NCBI RefSeq assembly: GCF_012271765.1
Contig: NZ_VRKO01000015.1
Span: forward strand, 21,492-85,491
Length of the DNA: 64,000 nucleotides
DNA from: Erwinia rhapontici
GTDB taxonomy: Bacteria; Pseudomonadota; Gammaproteobacteria; Enterobacterales; Enterobacteriaceae
Reading direction: 5' to 3'
Part shown: piece after piece, positions 1-9,660 of the stretch
Position numbering within the stretch: position 1 is the first letter of the stretch
How the letters are laid out: every line of letters starts with the position of its first letter
Translations under genes and position numbers: made by a program
The notes under the pieces: model-generated
What the model saw: the letters and a program-made list of their open reading frames with translations, nothing else
The model's database searches: none
What the model was told of the DNA's origin: nothing

Positions 1-998
1 AGGTGACGCAGACGCGCAGCCATATGCCGCAGGTGACGACGGAGACTAATGTGGCAAGTCTGCAACGTCAGCTGGCGGGATACCCGCTGGGGCGTGAAGA
101 GACGCTACAGCAGCAACGTGTCAATCCGGTTGACCCGGGGCGCACCGAACAGGGCTTCTTTATCGATGGCGATCGCCTGAACTACAGTTTGTCGCCAGTG
201 CTCAATCAGTCAGTCGGTGGCCCGGAAAGCTTCTACCTGTATCAGCTGGGCGTGATGGCGAATGCCAGCTTCTGGCTGACGGATCATTTGCTGGTCGATG
301 GCAGCCTGTTCGGCAACCTTGCCAATAATTATGACAAGTTCAACTACAACGGCGCACCGGCAGACTCCACGCTTCCCCGCGTACGTACCCATATTCGCGA
401 CTACGTTGAAAATAACGTTTACGTGAATAACCTGCAGGCCAACTACATGCGTGAACTCGGCAACGGCTTCTATGGTCAGGTGTATGGCGGGTATCTGGAA
501 ACCATGTACGGCGGAGCGGGGGGCGAAGTATTGTACCGCCCACTGGATTCCAGCTGGGCGATTGGCGTGGATGCGAACTACGTCAAACAGCGTGACTGGG
601 ACAATATGATGAAGTTCAACGACTATTCGGCGAAGGTGGGCAATATTACCGGATACTGGCAGCCGTGGTTCATGCGTAATGTTCTGGTGAAAGCCAGCGT
701 CGGGCAATATCTGGCTGAAGACAAAGGGGTTACCGTTGACGTTTCGAAACGCTTTGACAGCGGGATTATCGTGGGCGCTTACGCCACGAAAACCAACGTC
801 TCAGCAGAAGAGTATGGCGAAGGCGATTTCACCAAAGGCTTCTACATCTCCGTACCGATGGATGTCTTTAGTGTTTCACCAACCCGTGGTCGTGCGCAGG
901 TCAACTGGACGCCGCTGACGCGTGATGGCGGCCAGATGCTGGGCCGTAAATACCAGCTGTACGATATGACAACCGATCGCGACCGCAATTACCGTTAA
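1..998 (+). CDS. yjbH: YjbH-family outer-membrane exopolysaccharide protein, 3' part only
   Basis: This is the C-terminal 331 or so residues of a protein whose start lies left of the window; the reading frame is open to the edge. Sequence such as [33 protein letters not shown] and the Gly/Tyr-rich alternating strands up to the final DRDRNYR resemble the YjbH C-terminal half, predicted to be an outer-membrane beta-barrel. In E. coli yjbEFGH makes an extracellular polysaccharide and lies directly upstream of psiE, as here. Only the last gene of that operon is visible. A palindromic repeat follows the stop codon. The identification rests on recognised sequence and synteny; the exact export role is not established. 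Confidence 0.85.
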   Translation, partial: VTQTRSHMPQVTTETNVASLQRQLAGYPLGREETLQQQRVNPVDPGRTEQGFFIDGDRLNYSLSPVLNQSVGGPESFYLYQLGVMANASFWLTDHLLVDGSLFGNLANNYDKFNYNGAPADSTLPRVRTHIRDYVENNVYVNNLQANYMRELGNGFYGQVYGGYLETMYGGAGGEVLYRPLDSSWAIGVDANYVKQRDWDNMMKFNDYSAKVGNITGYWQPWFMRNVLVKASVGQYLAEDKGVTVDVSKRFDSGIIVGAYATKTNVSAEEYGEGDFTKGFYISVPMDVFSVSPTRGRAQVNWTPLTRDGGQMLGRKYQLYDMTTDRDRNYR

Positions 999-1003
999 CC
1001 GCC

Positions 1004-1056
1004 GGGCCAGGCATGCCTGGCCCCTACGAAATGTAAGGGTCGGGCACGCCCGGCCC
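1004..1056. repeat. Pair of GTAGGGG-type palindromic repeats after yjbH
   Basis: Two palindromes lie back to back after the yjbH stop: a perfect 20-bp palindrome GGGCCAGGCATGCCTGGCCC at 1004-1023 followed by CTACG, and an imperfect GGGTCGGGCACGCCCGGCCC at 1037-1056. Both belong to a dispersed family that recurs after dnaB, near uvrA and after yjcE. They could act as transcript-end hairpins for yjbH. Confidence 0.8.
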
Positions 1057-1096
1057 GCAGCCAGTACAATGCATGCGTTATCCATCATCGAAATGT

Positions 1097-1112
1097 TGTG
1101 ATCTGCATCACG
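1097..1112. promoter_or_regulatory. CRP-like site upstream of psiE
   Basis: TGTGA-TCTGCA-TCACG matches the CRP consensus TGTGA-N6-TCACA at 9 of 10 fixed positions. It lies 61 bp upstream of the psiE start. E. coli psiE is known to be controlled by cAMP-CRP and PhoB, so the site is plausible; no clear Pho box was recognised. Confidence 0.55.
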
Positions 1113-1121
1113 CTCAAGCAT

Positions 1122-1156
1122 ATTGTTATCCGTCGGCATTCACGACGGATAACAAT
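1122..1156. repeat. Perfect 14-bp inverted repeat just before psiE
   Basis: ATTGTTATCCGTCG at 1122-1135 and its exact complement CGACGGATAACAAT at 1143-1156 are separated by 7 nt. The right arm ends six bases before the psiE ribosome binding site (GAGG, 1163-1166). It may be an operator or a 5'-UTR hairpin. Confidence 0.7.
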
Positions 1157-1172
1157 GACTTTGAGGCACACC

Positions 1173-1589
1173 ATGACGTCCCAGGAACGTAACACGCCCG
1201 CCACCCGGCTGGCCTTTGCCCTGCAAATGGTATTAAACACAGGCCTGATCGTGCTGGCCTGTATTCTGATCATCTTTCTTGGTAAAGAGACCATCCATCT
1301 TGGTAACGTGCTGCTGAATACCGGAGAGCAGACATCGTCTTATCTGCTGATCGAAGGTATCGTGATCTACTTCCTCTATTTTGAGTTTATCGCACTGATC
1401 ATTAAGTATTTTCAGTCAGGCTATCACTTCCCGCTGCGCTACTTTGTCTACATCGGGATCACGGCGATCATTCGTCTGATTATCGTCGACCATAAAAACC
1501 CGTTCGATACCCTGGCCTACGCCATTGCCATTCTCATCCTGGTTATCACCCTTTGGCTGGCGAACAGCAACCGCCTGAAGCGGGAATAA
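1173..1589 (+). CDS. psiE: PsiE, phosphate-starvation-inducible membrane protein
   Basis: 138-residue inner-membrane protein with four predicted membrane segments (about residues 18-38, 60-80, 87-104 and 112-132). The core [20 protein letters not shown] and the [18 protein letters not shown] segment are typical of PsiE. The ATG at 1173 is preferred over upstream in-frame starts because GAGG lies seven bases upstream and the family begins at this point. E. coli PsiE is induced by phosphate starvation and repressed by cAMP-CRP; a CRP-like site and a strong inverted repeat precede this gene. Its biochemical function is unknown. In E. coli the maltose genes follow psiE, but here ubiC follows directly. 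Confidence 0.92.
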   Translation: MTSQERNTPATRLAFALQMVLNTGLIVLACILIIFLGKETIHLGNVLLNTGEQTSSYLLIEGIVIYFLYFEFIALIIKYFQSGYHFPLRYFVYIGITAIIRLIIVDHKNPFDTLAYAIAILILVITLWLANSNRLKRE

Positions 1590-1600
1590 CTCGCCAAACC

Positions 1601-1622
1601 AGCCACAAAATCGTGGCTTTTT
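1601..1622 (+). terminator. Rho-independent terminator of psiE
   Basis: AGCCAC-AAAATC-GTGGCT hairpin followed directly by a run of T, 11 bp after the psiE stop codon. Confidence 0.8.
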
Positions 1623-1694
1623 GCCGAGCTTTGATAGGTTTGCCGCCAGGGTCTGCGTTACACTGACGCATCGAAGATTTTGCGGAGAAGTGTT

Positions 1695-2222
1695 ATGGCT
1701 GAGAACGCGCTGTCGCTATTGCGCGCGATCAACTGGCTACCAGATTCATCACCCCTGTTAACCGCCCCCCTGCTGGACTGGCTGCTGGAAGTCGATTCCA
1801 TGACCCGTCGTTTTGAGCGTCACTGCCAACAGGTGACGGTTAACCTGCTGCGTGAAGGATTTGTCAGTGCCCAGGACGCAGCAGAGGATACCGCCCTGCT
1901 GCCAACAGAACCACGTTACTGGTTGCGGGAAATCGAACTGTGCGGTGACGGGGTTCCCTGGCTGGTGGCGCGCACGCTGGTCCCAGAGTCGACCCTGAAC
2001 GGCCCGGAGCAGAAGCTGCAACAGCTGGGCACCATCCCTCTGGGTCGTTACCTGTTTGCCACCTCTACCTTAACGCGTGATTTTATTGATGTCGGCCACA
2101 GTGCTGAACTGTGGGGGCGGCGTTCACGCCTGCGTTTATCGGGCAAGCCGCTATTATTGACCGAACTGTTTTTACCCGCTTCCCCGCTCTATGCCAGCGT
2201 GGCGGCAGAAGGGGGACAGTAG
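1695..2222 (+). CDS. ubiC: Chorismate pyruvate-lyase
   Basis: Cytoplasmic enzyme that removes pyruvate from chorismate to give 4-hydroxybenzoate, the first committed step of ubiquinone synthesis. The 175-residue product matches UbiC through [39 protein letters not shown] and [14 protein letters not shown]. Arg78 (YWLRE) and Glu157 (LTELF) correspond to the active-site Arg and Glu of the E. coli enzyme. The ATG at 1695 follows GGAGAA at 1684-1689; a TTG fifteen bases upstream is in frame but less likely. The stop codon is one base from the ubiA start, so the two genes form an operon whose products act in succession. Confidence 0.95.
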   Translation: MAENALSLLRAINWLPDSSPLLTAPLLDWLLEVDSMTRRFERHCQQVTVNLLREGFVSAQDAAEDTALLPTEPRYWLREIELCGDGVPWLVARTLVPESTLNGPEQKLQQLGTIPLGRYLFATSTLTRDFIDVGHSAELWGRRSRLRLSGKPLLLTELFLPASPLYASVAAEGGQ

Positions 2223-2223
2223 C

Positions 2224-3090
2224 GTGGAGAGAAGTCTGCAAATGAGTAAGCTTTCGGCCTATAGCCGTCTGATGCGTATTGATAAACCGATTGGTTCGTT
2301 GCTGCTGCTGTGGCCAACGCTTTGGGCGCTCTGGCTGGCTGGCATGAGCATCCCGCCGCTCAATGTGCTGCTGGTCTTTGTGCTGGGCGTATTTTTTATG
2401 CGTGCAGCAGGTTGTGTGGTCAATGATTTTGCTGACCGCAAAATCGATGGTTTTGTGAAGCGTACCCGGGAGCGCCCGCTCCCCAGCGGTGCGGTGACCA
2501 CGCTAGAGGCAAAACTGCTGTTCGCCGGGCTGGTACTGGTTTCCTTTGGGCTGGTGCTGACCATGAATAACATGACCATCTGGCTGTCGCTTGGTGGGTT
2601 GGGGTTGGCCTGGCTCTATCCGTTTATGAAACGTTACACGCATCTGCCGCAGGTGGTGCTCGGGGCGGCGTTTGGCTGGGCTATTCCGATGGGCTGGGCG
2701 GCGGTAAGTGAAACGGTCCCCTTAACCTGCTGGCTGCTGTTCCTGGCGAATATTTGCTGGACGGTGGCGTACGACACGCTTTATGCGATGGTTGATCGTG
2801 ATGATGATTTGAAAATCGGCGTGAAATCCACCGCCATTCTGTTTGGACGTTTCGATAAGCTGATTGTGGGGCTGTTACAGCTGGCAACGCTTGGCCTGAT
2901 GACGCTGGTGGGCTGGCAACTGCATCTCAGCGGCGTATTCTATTGGGCGGTGCTGGTGGCGGGTGTGTTTTTTGTCCATCAGCAGAAGCTGATTGCCGGA
3001 CGTCAGCGCGATCGCTGTTTCCAGGCCTTCCTGAATAATAACTGGGTAGGGTTGGTGCTGTTCGTTGGCGTGGTACTGGGGATCGGATAA
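2224..3090 (+). CDS. ubiA: 4-hydroxybenzoate octaprenyltransferase
   Basis: Inner-membrane prenyltransferase that joins the polyprenyl chain to 4-hydroxybenzoate made by UbiC. The product has multiple membrane helices and both Asp-rich motifs: NDFADRKID (about residues 69-77) and [13 protein letters not shown] (about 185-197), which bind Mg-prenyl diphosphate. The GTG at 2224 is chosen because GGGGGA (2211-2216) is correctly spaced, it follows the ubiC stop at once, and it gives 288 residues, close to E. coli UbiA (290). An upstream ATG would overlap ubiC by 32 bp. Confidence 0.96.
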   Translation: MERSLQMSKLSAYSRLMRIDKPIGSLLLLWPTLWALWLAGMSIPPLNVLLVFVLGVFFMRAAGCVVNDFADRKIDGFVKRTRERPLPSGAVTTLEAKLLFAGLVLVSFGLVLTMNNMTIWLSLGGLGLAWLYPFMKRYTHLPQVVLGAAFGWAIPMGWAAVSETVPLTCWLLFLANICWTVAYDTLYAMVDRDDDLKIGVKSTAILFGRFDKLIVGLLQLATLGLMTLVGWQLHLSGVFYWAVLVAGVFFVHQQKLIAGRQRDRCFQAFLNNNWVGLVLFVGVVLGIG

Positions 3091-3099
3091 AACGCGTAG

Positions 3100-3126
3100 G
3101 GGCCGATCATCTGTTTCGATCGGCCC
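3100..3126. terminator. Bidirectional hairpin between ubiA and plsB
   Basis: GGGCCGATC (3100-3108) pairs with GATCGGCCC (3118-3126) across a 9-nt loop. It sits between the convergent stops of ubiA and plsB. The preceding CGTAGG resembles the GTAGGGG repeat family, so it may be a divergent family member. Confidence 0.65.
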
Positions 3127-3138
3127 ACCACACTGACA

Positions 3139-5562
3139 TCAATCGTGCTCTACGGCACTCTCAATGGTCATTCTCACATCCTGAGTTATCAGCTCTGCCA
3201 GCAGTTGATAAACCTGCTGTGTCTGCTCAACCTGAGCATCACCGGAATCGCTGATATAGCCTTCATCACGCAGCGTTAACACCAGCGATGTAAACACCGC
3301 TTTGTCGAAGAACTCCGGCGCGTTAATACCATGCAGCACGGACAGACGCTGTGCCATGGTACGGCTCTCTTTTTCCAGCGTGCCACGGTTAATTGCGGGT
3401 TTCGCGCTGAGGATAGAGAAGGTAATCGAGTAACGTTGCAGGGTTTCGCGCACGCCGGCAGCCAGCAGTTGCAGGGTACGGAAACGACCGGCACTCAGAC
3501 GCAGACTACTCTCTTCAGCAATCAACAGCCCCTGACGGGCCATTTCAGCCACCAGTGAGTCGAGTACCTGGCCCAGTTCATCGGTGCTCCAGCGCAGGAA
3601 AAGCTCACTCTTCAGCATTGGGTAGATCACCGTGACCTGGCGCAGAAGCTCGGCGCGGGTGATTTCACGGTGCTGCATCAGAATGGCGGCAATCAGCGAC
3701 GGCATCACCAGCATGTGATGAATGTTGTTGCGATAGTAGGTCATCAGCACGGCCTGCTCACGCGGCAGTACCACGATCTCGCCGATGCTATCCTGCTCCA
3801 GCTCGAATTTGTTCATGCTCAGCGCATGTTCCAGCAGTGCCTCTGGCGTCATATCCGGCACGGTGGAATCAGGCGAGTACGGCACATTGCGCAGCAGTTG
3901 CACATAACAGTCGAGCTGTTCGGTCAGCTGCTCGCGGGTCATCGAACGCTGGCGTGATGCCAGCAGCGCAGTCACACACAGGTTCATGGCATTGGCTGCC
4001 CCTGCATTGTTAATCCGCACCATGACTTTCTGCGCGATGTCGTTCACGGCCGGGGTTAACCAGGCTGGACGCTGGGCTTCAATAGGATCGATAGCCTCAC
4101 GCCACTCTGGTACCTGCTGATTCAGATACGCGACCAGCGGCAGCGGCTCACCAAAGTTCACATAGCCCTGACCGAGATTACGCAGCTTACGCAGCCCGCG
4201 CACCATCGACATAAAGCCTTCTTTCTCTTTGGTCGCACCGCGCAGCTCTTTGGCGTAAGTTCCCACTTCCATCACGTGTTCGTAACCGATGTAAATCGGT
4301 ACCAGCGTAATAGGGCGGTTACCTCCACGCAGCATCGCCTGAATCGTCATCGACAGGGTGCCGGTTTTCGGATCCAGCAGGCGGCCGGTACGTGAACGGC
4401 CGCCTTCCACGAAGTATTCGACGGAATAGCCACGGGTGAACAGCTCACCAAGGTATTCACGGAACACCGTGGAGTAGAGCTTATTGCCCTTGAAGGTACG
4501 ACGAATAAAGAAAGCGCCCAGGCGACGGAAAATCGGGCCCGCTGGCCAGAAGTTCAGGTTGATCCCGGCGGCAATATGCGGCGGCACCAGACCCTGGTGA
4601 TACAGCACATAGGAGAGCAGCAGGTAGTCCATATGGCTGCGATGGCAGGGCACGTAGACAATTTCATGTCCGTCCTGTGCCAGCTGGCGCACGCGCTCAC
4701 CGCCGTTAACGTTAATCCCCTGATACAGCTTGCTCCAGGTCCAACCCATGATACGGTCGGTCAGACGAATCGCTTCGTAAGAGAAGTCAGCGGCGATCTC
4801 TTCCATCAGCTCAACGGCATTCTGCTGGGCTTTTTCATGGGAGATTTTTTTGCTGCGTGCTTCGTCTTCAACCGCTTTGGCGATCGCTTTAGACTGCAAC
4901 AGCTTGTTGAACAAGTCCTGGCGCACAGGCAGACGCGGCCCCACGGCCGCTAAACGCTGGCGGGCAAAGTGCATACGCGCCACACGGGCCAGCTTCTGCG
5001 CGATGATTTTATCTGTACCGTGCTCGGTGGCCATATGGCGCAGCGATACCATCGGTGAGAAGCGCACAAAACTGTCACGTCCCAGCCAGATGACGGCAAA
5101 GAATTTCTGGATACCATTCAACATGCGCAGATGCGGCTGTTCGTCACCCTGTACCTCACGGCCCGGCGCACGACCAAACATCACTGATACCGGCACCATT
5201 TGCACATCCAGATCGGGATGATTGCGGTGCAGATCGAGATAATCGTGGAACAGCTTGACCGACTCAAGATTCGGAACAAAGTACGGGAACAAGCGCGGGC
5301 CATCATGAATAAACACATGGCGTGGCAATACCGTACCGTCGATCTCCAGAGGTTCCAGAGGATCGGGCAGGTCTTGTTTGCGACACTGCTCACGCAGTGC
5401 AAGGAGATCGGCCTTTGAATCATAAGGCAGCACATACATAATAGGGCGCGACGTATCAAGCCCGAGTTCGGCAACCGGCTCAGCCGGAATTGCTTTACTT
5501 TTTACCAGTAGTTTTACTGGAAGATTCAATAAGTTATAATATAATTTACGCCAACCTGACAT
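3139..5562 (-). CDS. plsB: Glycerol-3-phosphate 1-O-acyltransferase
   Basis: Membrane-associated acyltransferase that makes lysophosphatidate, the first step of phospholipid synthesis. All four acyltransferase motifs are present: [10 protein letters not shown] (catalytic His and Asp), [29 protein letters not shown] and [11 protein letters not shown]. The start at 5562 ([10 protein letters not shown]) gives 807 residues, the E. coli length. An ATG nine bases upstream (5571) has an AGAGG just before it and is a good alternative. The open frame continues to 5754 but would overlap dgkA. The gene is divergent from dgkA, as in E. coli. Confidence 0.97.
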   Translation of the reverse strand: MSGWRKLYYNLLNLPVKLLVKSKAIPAEPVAELGLDTSRPIMYVLPYDSKADLLALREQCRKQDLPDPLEPLEIDGTVLPRHVFIHDGPRLFPYFVPNLESVKLFHDYLDLHRNHPDLDVQMVPVSVMFGRAPGREVQGDEQPHLRMLNGIQKFFAVIWLGRDSFVRFSPMVSLRHMATEHGTDKIIAQKLARVARMHFARQRLAAVGPRLPVRQDLFNKLLQSKAIAKAVEDEARSKKISHEKAQQNAVELMEEIAADFSYEAIRLTDRIMGWTWSKLYQGINVNGGERVRQLAQDGHEIVYVPCHRSHMDYLLLSYVLYHQGLVPPHIAAGINLNFWPAGPIFRRLGAFFIRRTFKGNKLYSTVFREYLGELFTRGYSVEYFVEGGRSRTGRLLDPKTGTLSMTIQAMLRGGNRPITLVPIYIGYEHVMEVGTYAKELRGATKEKEGFMSMVRGLRKLRNLGQGYVNFGEPLPLVAYLNQQVPEWREAIDPIEAQRPAWLTPAVNDIAQKVMVRINNAGAANAMNLCVTALLASRQRSMTREQLTEQLDCYVQLLRNVPYSPDSTVPDMTPEALLEHALSMNKFELEQDSIGEIVVLPREQAVLMTYYRNNIHHMLVMPSLIAAILMQHREITRAELLRQVTVIYPMLKSELFLRWSTDELGQVLDSLVAEMARQGLLIAEESSLRLSAGRFRTLQLLAAGVRETLQRYSITFSILSAKPAINRGTLEKESRTMAQRLSVLHGINAPEFFDKAVFTSLVLTLRDEGYISDSGDAQVEQTQQVYQLLAELITQDVRMTIESAVEHD

Positions 5563-5689
5563 AGACAACATGAAGCCTCTTGTTAGCAAAGCGCCGCAAG
5601 CATACCAGAAAGCGCCAACAGAATCTGTGGTGTTAAAAAACCTGTAGTTCCACTCATTGACGTTAAACTTCTCAAAGGGTTCCCTGATT

Positions 5690-6058
5690 ATGGCAAATAA
5701 TGTCACCGGACTGACGCGAATCATAAAAGCAGCCGGGTATTCGTGGAAAGGCATCCGCAGCGCGTGGCAGCATGAAGCCGCTTTTCGTCAGGAAGCCGTC
5801 GCGGCGATCATTGCGATTATCATTGCCTGCTGGCTGGACGTAGATGCCATTACCCGTGTGCTGCTGATTGGCTCGGTCATGCTGGTCATCATTGTCGAAA
5901 TACTCAACAGTGCCATCGAAGCGGTCGTCGACCGTATCGGCAGTGAAATACACCCCCTTGCAGGCCGGGCCAAAGATATGGGTTCTGCGGCCGTGCTGTT
6001 GACTATCTTGCTGGCAATTTTTGTTTGGATCATGCTGTTAGTGCCACATTTGCGATGA
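5690..6058 (+). CDS. dgkA: Diacylglycerol kinase
   Basis: Small trimeric inner-membrane kinase that phosphorylates diacylglycerol to phosphatidate and so recycles the lipid left after MDO and LPS modification. The 122-residue product equals the E. coli length. It contains the N-terminal amphipathic helix ([20 protein letters not shown]), the catalytic [17 protein letters not shown] segment and [10 protein letters not shown], with three membrane helices. The ATG at 5690 matches the family start; an AGGG lies at 5676-5679. It is transcribed away from plsB and precedes lexA. Confidence 0.97.
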   Translation: MANNVTGLTRIIKAAGYSWKGIRSAWQHEAAFRQEAVAAIIAIIIACWLDVDAITRVLLIGSVMLVIIVEILNSAIEAVVDRIGSEIHPLAGRAKDMGSAAVLLTILLAIFVWIMLLVPHLR

Positions 6059-6120
6059 GTTTTCCAAAAATCGCCACAAACTGCATTTCGCCCAACTTTA
6101 GGTTTTCAATGTCTAAATAC

Positions 6121-6136
6121 CTGTATATACTCACAG
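6121..6136. promoter_or_regulatory. LexA-binding SOS box 1 upstream of lexA
   Basis: CTGTATATACTCACAG fits the CTG-N10-CAG SOS consensus and is close to the first of the two boxes in the E. coli lexA promoter. It implies autoregulation. Confidence 0.95.
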
Positions 6137-6140
6137 TCGA

Positions 6141-6156
6141 CTGTATAAACAACCAG
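6141..6156. promoter_or_regulatory. LexA-binding SOS box 2 upstream of lexA
   Basis: CTGTATAAACAACCAG, again CTG-N10-CAG, starts four bases after the first box and ends just before the lexA ribosome binding site. Tandem boxes are the known arrangement at E. coli lexA. Confidence 0.93.
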
Positions 6157-6164
6157 GGGGCGGA

Positions 6165-6773
6165 ATGAAAGCACTAACGGCGAGGCAGCAGCAGGTTTAT
6201 GACCTGATTCGCGACCACATTAATCAAACTGGTATGCCGCCGACGCGCGCAGAGATCGCTGCGCAACTTGGTTTCCGTTCCCCGAATGCGGCTGAAGAAC
6301 ACCTGAAGGCCTTAGCCCGTAAAGGCGTGATTGAGATCGTTTCTGGTGCTTCCCGCGGTATTCGCCTGATGATGGAAGAAGAAGACGGTCTTCCACTGAT
6401 TGGCCGGGTTGCCGCCGGTGAGCCACTGTTGGCAGAGCAGCACATTGAAGGGCACTACAAAGTTGACCCTGACCTGTTCAAGCCTGGCGCTGATTTTCTG
6501 TTGCGCGTCAGTGGGATGTCGATGAAAGACATCGGTATTATGGACGGCGATCTGTTAGCGGTACATAAAACGGAAGATGTGCGTAATGGGCAGGTTGTGG
6601 TTGCGCGCATTGATGACGAAGTGACAGTGAAACGCCTGAAAAGGCAGGGTAATACGGTGCAACTTTTACCAGAAAACCCGGACTTCAAACCTATCATTGT
6701 CGACCTGCGTCAGCAAACGCTGACTATTGAAGGTCTTGCTGTCGGCGTTATTCGCAACGGCAACTGGCTGTAA
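6165..6773 (+). CDS. lexA: LexA repressor, SOS regulator
   Basis: Repressor of the DNA-damage response that self-cleaves when stimulated by RecA-ssDNA filaments. The 202-residue product is full length. It has an N-terminal winged helix ([21 protein letters not shown]), the Ala84-Gly85 cleavage site (RVAAGEPLL) and the Ser119 (SGMSM) and Lys156 (EVTVKRL) catalytic dyad. AGGGGG lies five bases before the ATG. Two SOS boxes upstream show autoregulation, and dinF follows on the same strand after 82 bp as in the E. coli lexA-dinF operon. A further SOS box in this window governs uvrA/ssb. Confidence 0.98.
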   Translation: MKALTARQQQVYDLIRDHINQTGMPPTRAEIAAQLGFRSPNAAEEHLKALARKGVIEIVSGASRGIRLMMEEEDGLPLIGRVAAGEPLLAEQHIEGHYKVDPDLFKPGADFLLRVSGMSMKDIGIMDGDLLAVHKTEDVRNGQVVVARIDDEVTVKRLKRQGNTVQLLPENPDFKPIIVDLRQQTLTIEGLAVGVIRNGNWL

Positions 6774-6855
6774 TCGTTACTCCCCGCTAAATCCTGCGCG
6801 CTGCTTCTGTGGCGCGTATTATCATCTGTAATCGCTTTAGCTCTGATGGGTTCTG

Positions 6856-8178
6856 ATGAAACTGCTCACCTCTGCGGATAAAAGCCTCTGGCGGCTGGCG
6901 CTGCCGATGATCCTTTCTAATATTACCGTGCCACTGCTTGGTCTGGTCGATACCGCCGTGATCGGCCATCTTGATAGCCCGACGTATCTTGGTGGGGTGG
7001 CGATCGGCACAACCGTAACCAGCTTCCTGTTTATGCTGCTACTGTTTCTACGCATGAGCACCACCGGGCTGACTGCCCAGGCATTTGGAGCCAGTGATAA
7101 ATCCGCACTGGCACGTGCATTGATGCAGCCGCTGCTGCTCGCTTTGCTGGCCGGCCTGCTGTTTATCCTGCTAAAAACACCCATCACTCACTTTGCTCTG
7201 GGCCTGACCGGTGGCAGCGAAGACGTTCTGCACCAGGCGGCACTGTTTATGCAGGTGCGCTGGCTCAGTGCTCCCGCAACGTTGGCCAATCTCGTGCTGC
7301 TTGGCTGGCTCCTTGGGGTGCAGTATGCGCGTGCCCCAGTGATCCTGCTGGTGGTGGGTAATCTGGTCAATATCCTGCTGGATCTGTGGTTTGTTATTGG
7401 CCTGAAGTGGGGTGTGCAGGGCGCGGCAGCGGCTACCGCAATAGCTGAATATGTCAGTTTTATTGTTGGTCTGCTGCTGGTATGGCGGGTGATGAAACTG
7501 CGTGGTCTGTCAGTAGGGTTGATGCTGAGTGCCTGGCGCGGGGATGTGGGGCGCCTGCTGCGCTTAAACCGCGACATCATGCTGCGTTCTCTGTTGCTGC
7601 AAATCTGCTTTGCGTCGCTGACTATCTTTGGTGCCCGTCTGGGGAATGATGTGGTGGCGGTCAACGCGGTATTGCTGATGTTCCTCACCTTTACCGCCTA
7701 TGCACTGGATGGCTTCGCCTATGCGGTTGAGGCCTGTTCTGGAGAAGCCTATGGCGCGCGCGACAGTAAGCAGTTACTCAGCGTCTGGCATGCTGCCTGT
7801 CGGCAGTCGTTACTAGTTGCAGCAGGGTTTTCTCTATTTTATGCCCTGTTTGGTGAGCAAATTATCGCGCTGCTGACGTCTCTGGAACCGCTTCGCCAGC
7901 TTGCCGATCGGTATTTATGGTGGCAGGTGCTGATGCCATTAGCGGGTGTGGGCTGTTATTTGCTGGATGGGATGTTTATCGGTGCCACCCGCGCCAGTGA
8001 GATGCGCAACAGTATGGCCGTCGCAGCACTGGGCTTTGGTTTGGCGCTGTTTAGCATGCCGTGGCTGGGTAATCATGGTCTGTGGCTGGCAGTCACGTTG
8101 TTCCTGCTGCTGCGCGGTGTCTCCCTGTGGGTCATCTGGCGTCGTCACTGGCGTAAGGGAACCTGGTTCGCGCAGTGA
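6856..8178 (+). CDS. dinF: DinF, MATE-family efflux protein
   Basis: A 440-residue inner-membrane protein of the MATE family with twelve predicted helices. The N-terminal WRLALPMILSNITVPLLGLVDTAVIGHLDSP segment is typical of the DinF subfamily. E. coli DinF is damage-inducible through the lexA promoter and has been linked to protection against oxidative stress and bile salts; the natural substrate is uncertain. No separate promoter or terminator is evident in the 82 bp after lexA, so co-transcription is likely. Confidence 0.94.
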   Translation: MKLLTSADKSLWRLALPMILSNITVPLLGLVDTAVIGHLDSPTYLGGVAIGTTVTSFLFMLLLFLRMSTTGLTAQAFGASDKSALARALMQPLLLALLAGLLFILLKTPITHFALGLTGGSEDVLHQAALFMQVRWLSAPATLANLVLLGWLLGVQYARAPVILLVVGNLVNILLDLWFVIGLKWGVQGAAAATAIAEYVSFIVGLLLVWRVMKLRGLSVGLMLSAWRGDVGRLLRLNRDIMLRSLLLQICFASLTIFGARLGNDVVAVNAVLLMFLTFTAYALDGFAYAVEACSGEAYGARDSKQLLSVWHAACRQSLLVAAGFSLFYALFGEQIIALLTSLEPLRQLADRYLWWQVLMPLAGVGCYLLDGMFIGATRASEMRNSMAVAALGFGLALFSMPWLGNHGLWLAVTLFLLLRGVSLWVIWRRHWRKGTWFAQ

Positions 8179-8315
8179 CACATTTGGTTACGTAACGCGC
8201 CGCTTCGCTAGTTCACTGAATTCTAGGTGTTTTTAGTGATTTCTACCGCTTTTGCCAGCGGGTTAACGGCCAGTGCGTGGTTTCTCTACTACAATTATCT
8301 TTGTCTCAGGCAAAT

Positions 8316-8335
8316 AACCAGATGATCGTCTGGTT
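8316..8335. other. Short inverted repeat between dinF and yjbJ
   Basis: AACCAGA and TCTGGTT are separated by 6 nt, with a GGTTTTT shortly after. It could end the lexA-dinF transcript or bind a regulator of yjbJ. The rest of the 215-bp interval shows nothing clear. Confidence 0.35.
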
Positions 8336-8393
8336 TAACAGTTGGTTTTTGAGGCATTAAAGCTGTTTTAACCCAAGGTAGAGGAATCACATT

Positions 8394-8603
8394 ATGAATA
8401 AAGACGAAGCCGGCGGTAACTGGAAACAGTTTAAAGGTAAAGTGAAAGAACAATGGGGTAAGCTGACCGATGATGACCTGACGGTCGTTGAGGGTAAACG
8501 CGATCAGTTGGTGGGTAAAATTCAGGAACGCTACGGCTATCAGAAAGATCAGGCCGAAAAAGAGCTGAGTGATTGGGAAACCCGTAACAACCACCGCTGG
8601 TAA
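8394..8603 (+). CDS. yjbJ: CsbD-family stress protein YjbJ
   Basis: Small, charged, soluble protein of 69 residues. It matches the CsbD fold family through GGNWKQFKGKVKEQWGKLTDDDL and GKRDQLVGKIQERYGY. The E. coli homologue is abundant and stress- and stationary-phase-induced, but its molecular function is unknown. AGAGGA lies a suitable distance before the ATG. It sits between dinF and zur exactly as in E. coli. Confidence 0.94.
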   Translation: MNKDEAGGNWKQFKGKVKEQWGKLTDDDLTVVEGKRDQLVGKIQERYGYQKDQAEKELSDWETRNNHRW

Positions 8604-8689
8604 AAACAGCGGACCCTTTCAGGACGATGCTCCTACCCAGGCACAAGGACAGTGCCACTCACCTCTTTCTCCTCCCTCACAAAATTTGA

Positions 8690-9205
8690 CTAACGCCCGC
8701 GTTTTTTACTCTGCACACTATGATCGTGCTGGCACGCATCCTGATGGGTGCAGGCTTCAATCTCCCCGCATTTTTCACAGAAACCATGCGCCTCAATCAC
8801 GCTATGTCCCAGGGTAAAACCGGACTTCAGGGCCAGCGATTTCAAAATATCTTCCACGCCATTAGCATGCTGCTCGGCCACTGAACCGCAGCGGTCACAA
8901 ATCAGCATGGCTGAGGTGTGTGATGGTTCTTCAAAGTGATGACAAACCACATAGCTGTTGGTGGACTCCACGCGATGGATAAAGCCCTGCTCCAGCAGGA
9001 AGTCCAGCGCACGGTAGATGGTAGGAGGCTTTGCCTGAGGTTCAGAGGCACGCAGTAAGTCCAGCAGATCGTAGGCGCTGATGGCCCCATTCTGCTCACT
9101 CATCAAACGCAGAACTTCAAGACGCTGCGGCGTGAGTCGCACGCTGCGTTGCTGACAGATGACTTCCGCCTGCGACAGGATTTTTTCAGCACTGGTCATA
9201 TTCAT
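8690..9205 (-). CDS. zur: Zinc uptake regulator Zur (Fur family)
   Basis: Zinc-responsive repressor of znuABC and related genes. The 171-residue product equals the E. coli length. The winged-helix region VRLTPQRLEVLRLM is followed by PPTIYRALDFLLEQGF and the metal-binding part: ICDRCGS, HGFCEKCGEIEAC and a His/Cys-rich tail (CTHQDACQHDH). Two CxxC motifs supply the structural zinc site. GAGGGGGA lies just upstream; a second in-frame ATG two codons later is a possible start. The gene is convergent with yjbJ. Confidence 0.95.
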   Translation of the reverse strand: MNMTSAEKILSQAEVICQQRSVRLTPQRLEVLRLMSEQNGAISAYDLLDLLRASEPQAKPPTIYRALDFLLEQGFIHRVESTNSYVVCHHFEEPSHTSAMLICDRCGSVAEQHANGVEDILKSLALKSGFTLGHSVIEAHGFCEKCGEIEACTHQDACQHDHSVQSKKRGR

Positions 9206-9660
9206 TGTTCCCCCTCAGGCCATATCAGGATGTTATTTTATCACGTCTGCAACAAAACGCCGAGTTCACCTTCAGGCGGCCCTCTGTCACGTGTACAGAC
9301 TCAACCCTTTACTGGTATTGCTGATAAGTGCAGAAGGTAAAAAAAATTTCATCATTGTTTTGAACGCACCAGGGCCATTCTTTTTTAATGCAGTATCGTT
9401 AATCTGATTTGCAGGGCTTAAGGTTCATGACTACCTTTTGCAAAGGGCTGTGTGCGTTTGGTACTGAAATAAACAGATGCAAAACGTTCAACTGTTAGCG
9501 TGATAACAGATTAATAAAATGGCAATGACCTGATAAGCCCACTCATCTTCTCTCAATTCACAGCAATGAAATGGTGCCTTTATGTTCATTATTCAGGCAT
9601 TCGGTTATGCGTGTCTTTGCGCATTCGCTTTTTCATTTTTTTATGGTGGGTTTGGGGTCA
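9206..9660. other. Intergenic region without a recognised gene
   Basis: 455 bp between divergent zur and the FadL/TraF-like gene. It becomes AT-rich toward the right. Only short frames without plausible starts are present. A TGTTATTTTATCAC motif near 9231 only weakly resembles a Zur site. Confidence 0.5.

Noticed and set aside
5571..5670. Sigma-E promoter for plsB
   Set aside because: A GGAACT-like -35 is visible on the minus strand but no matching -10 sequence occurs at the required distance.
9231..9245. Zur-site-like TGTTATTTTATCAC upstream of zur
   Set aside because: Only one half resembles the Zur palindrome; the other half deviates too much to claim autoregulation.
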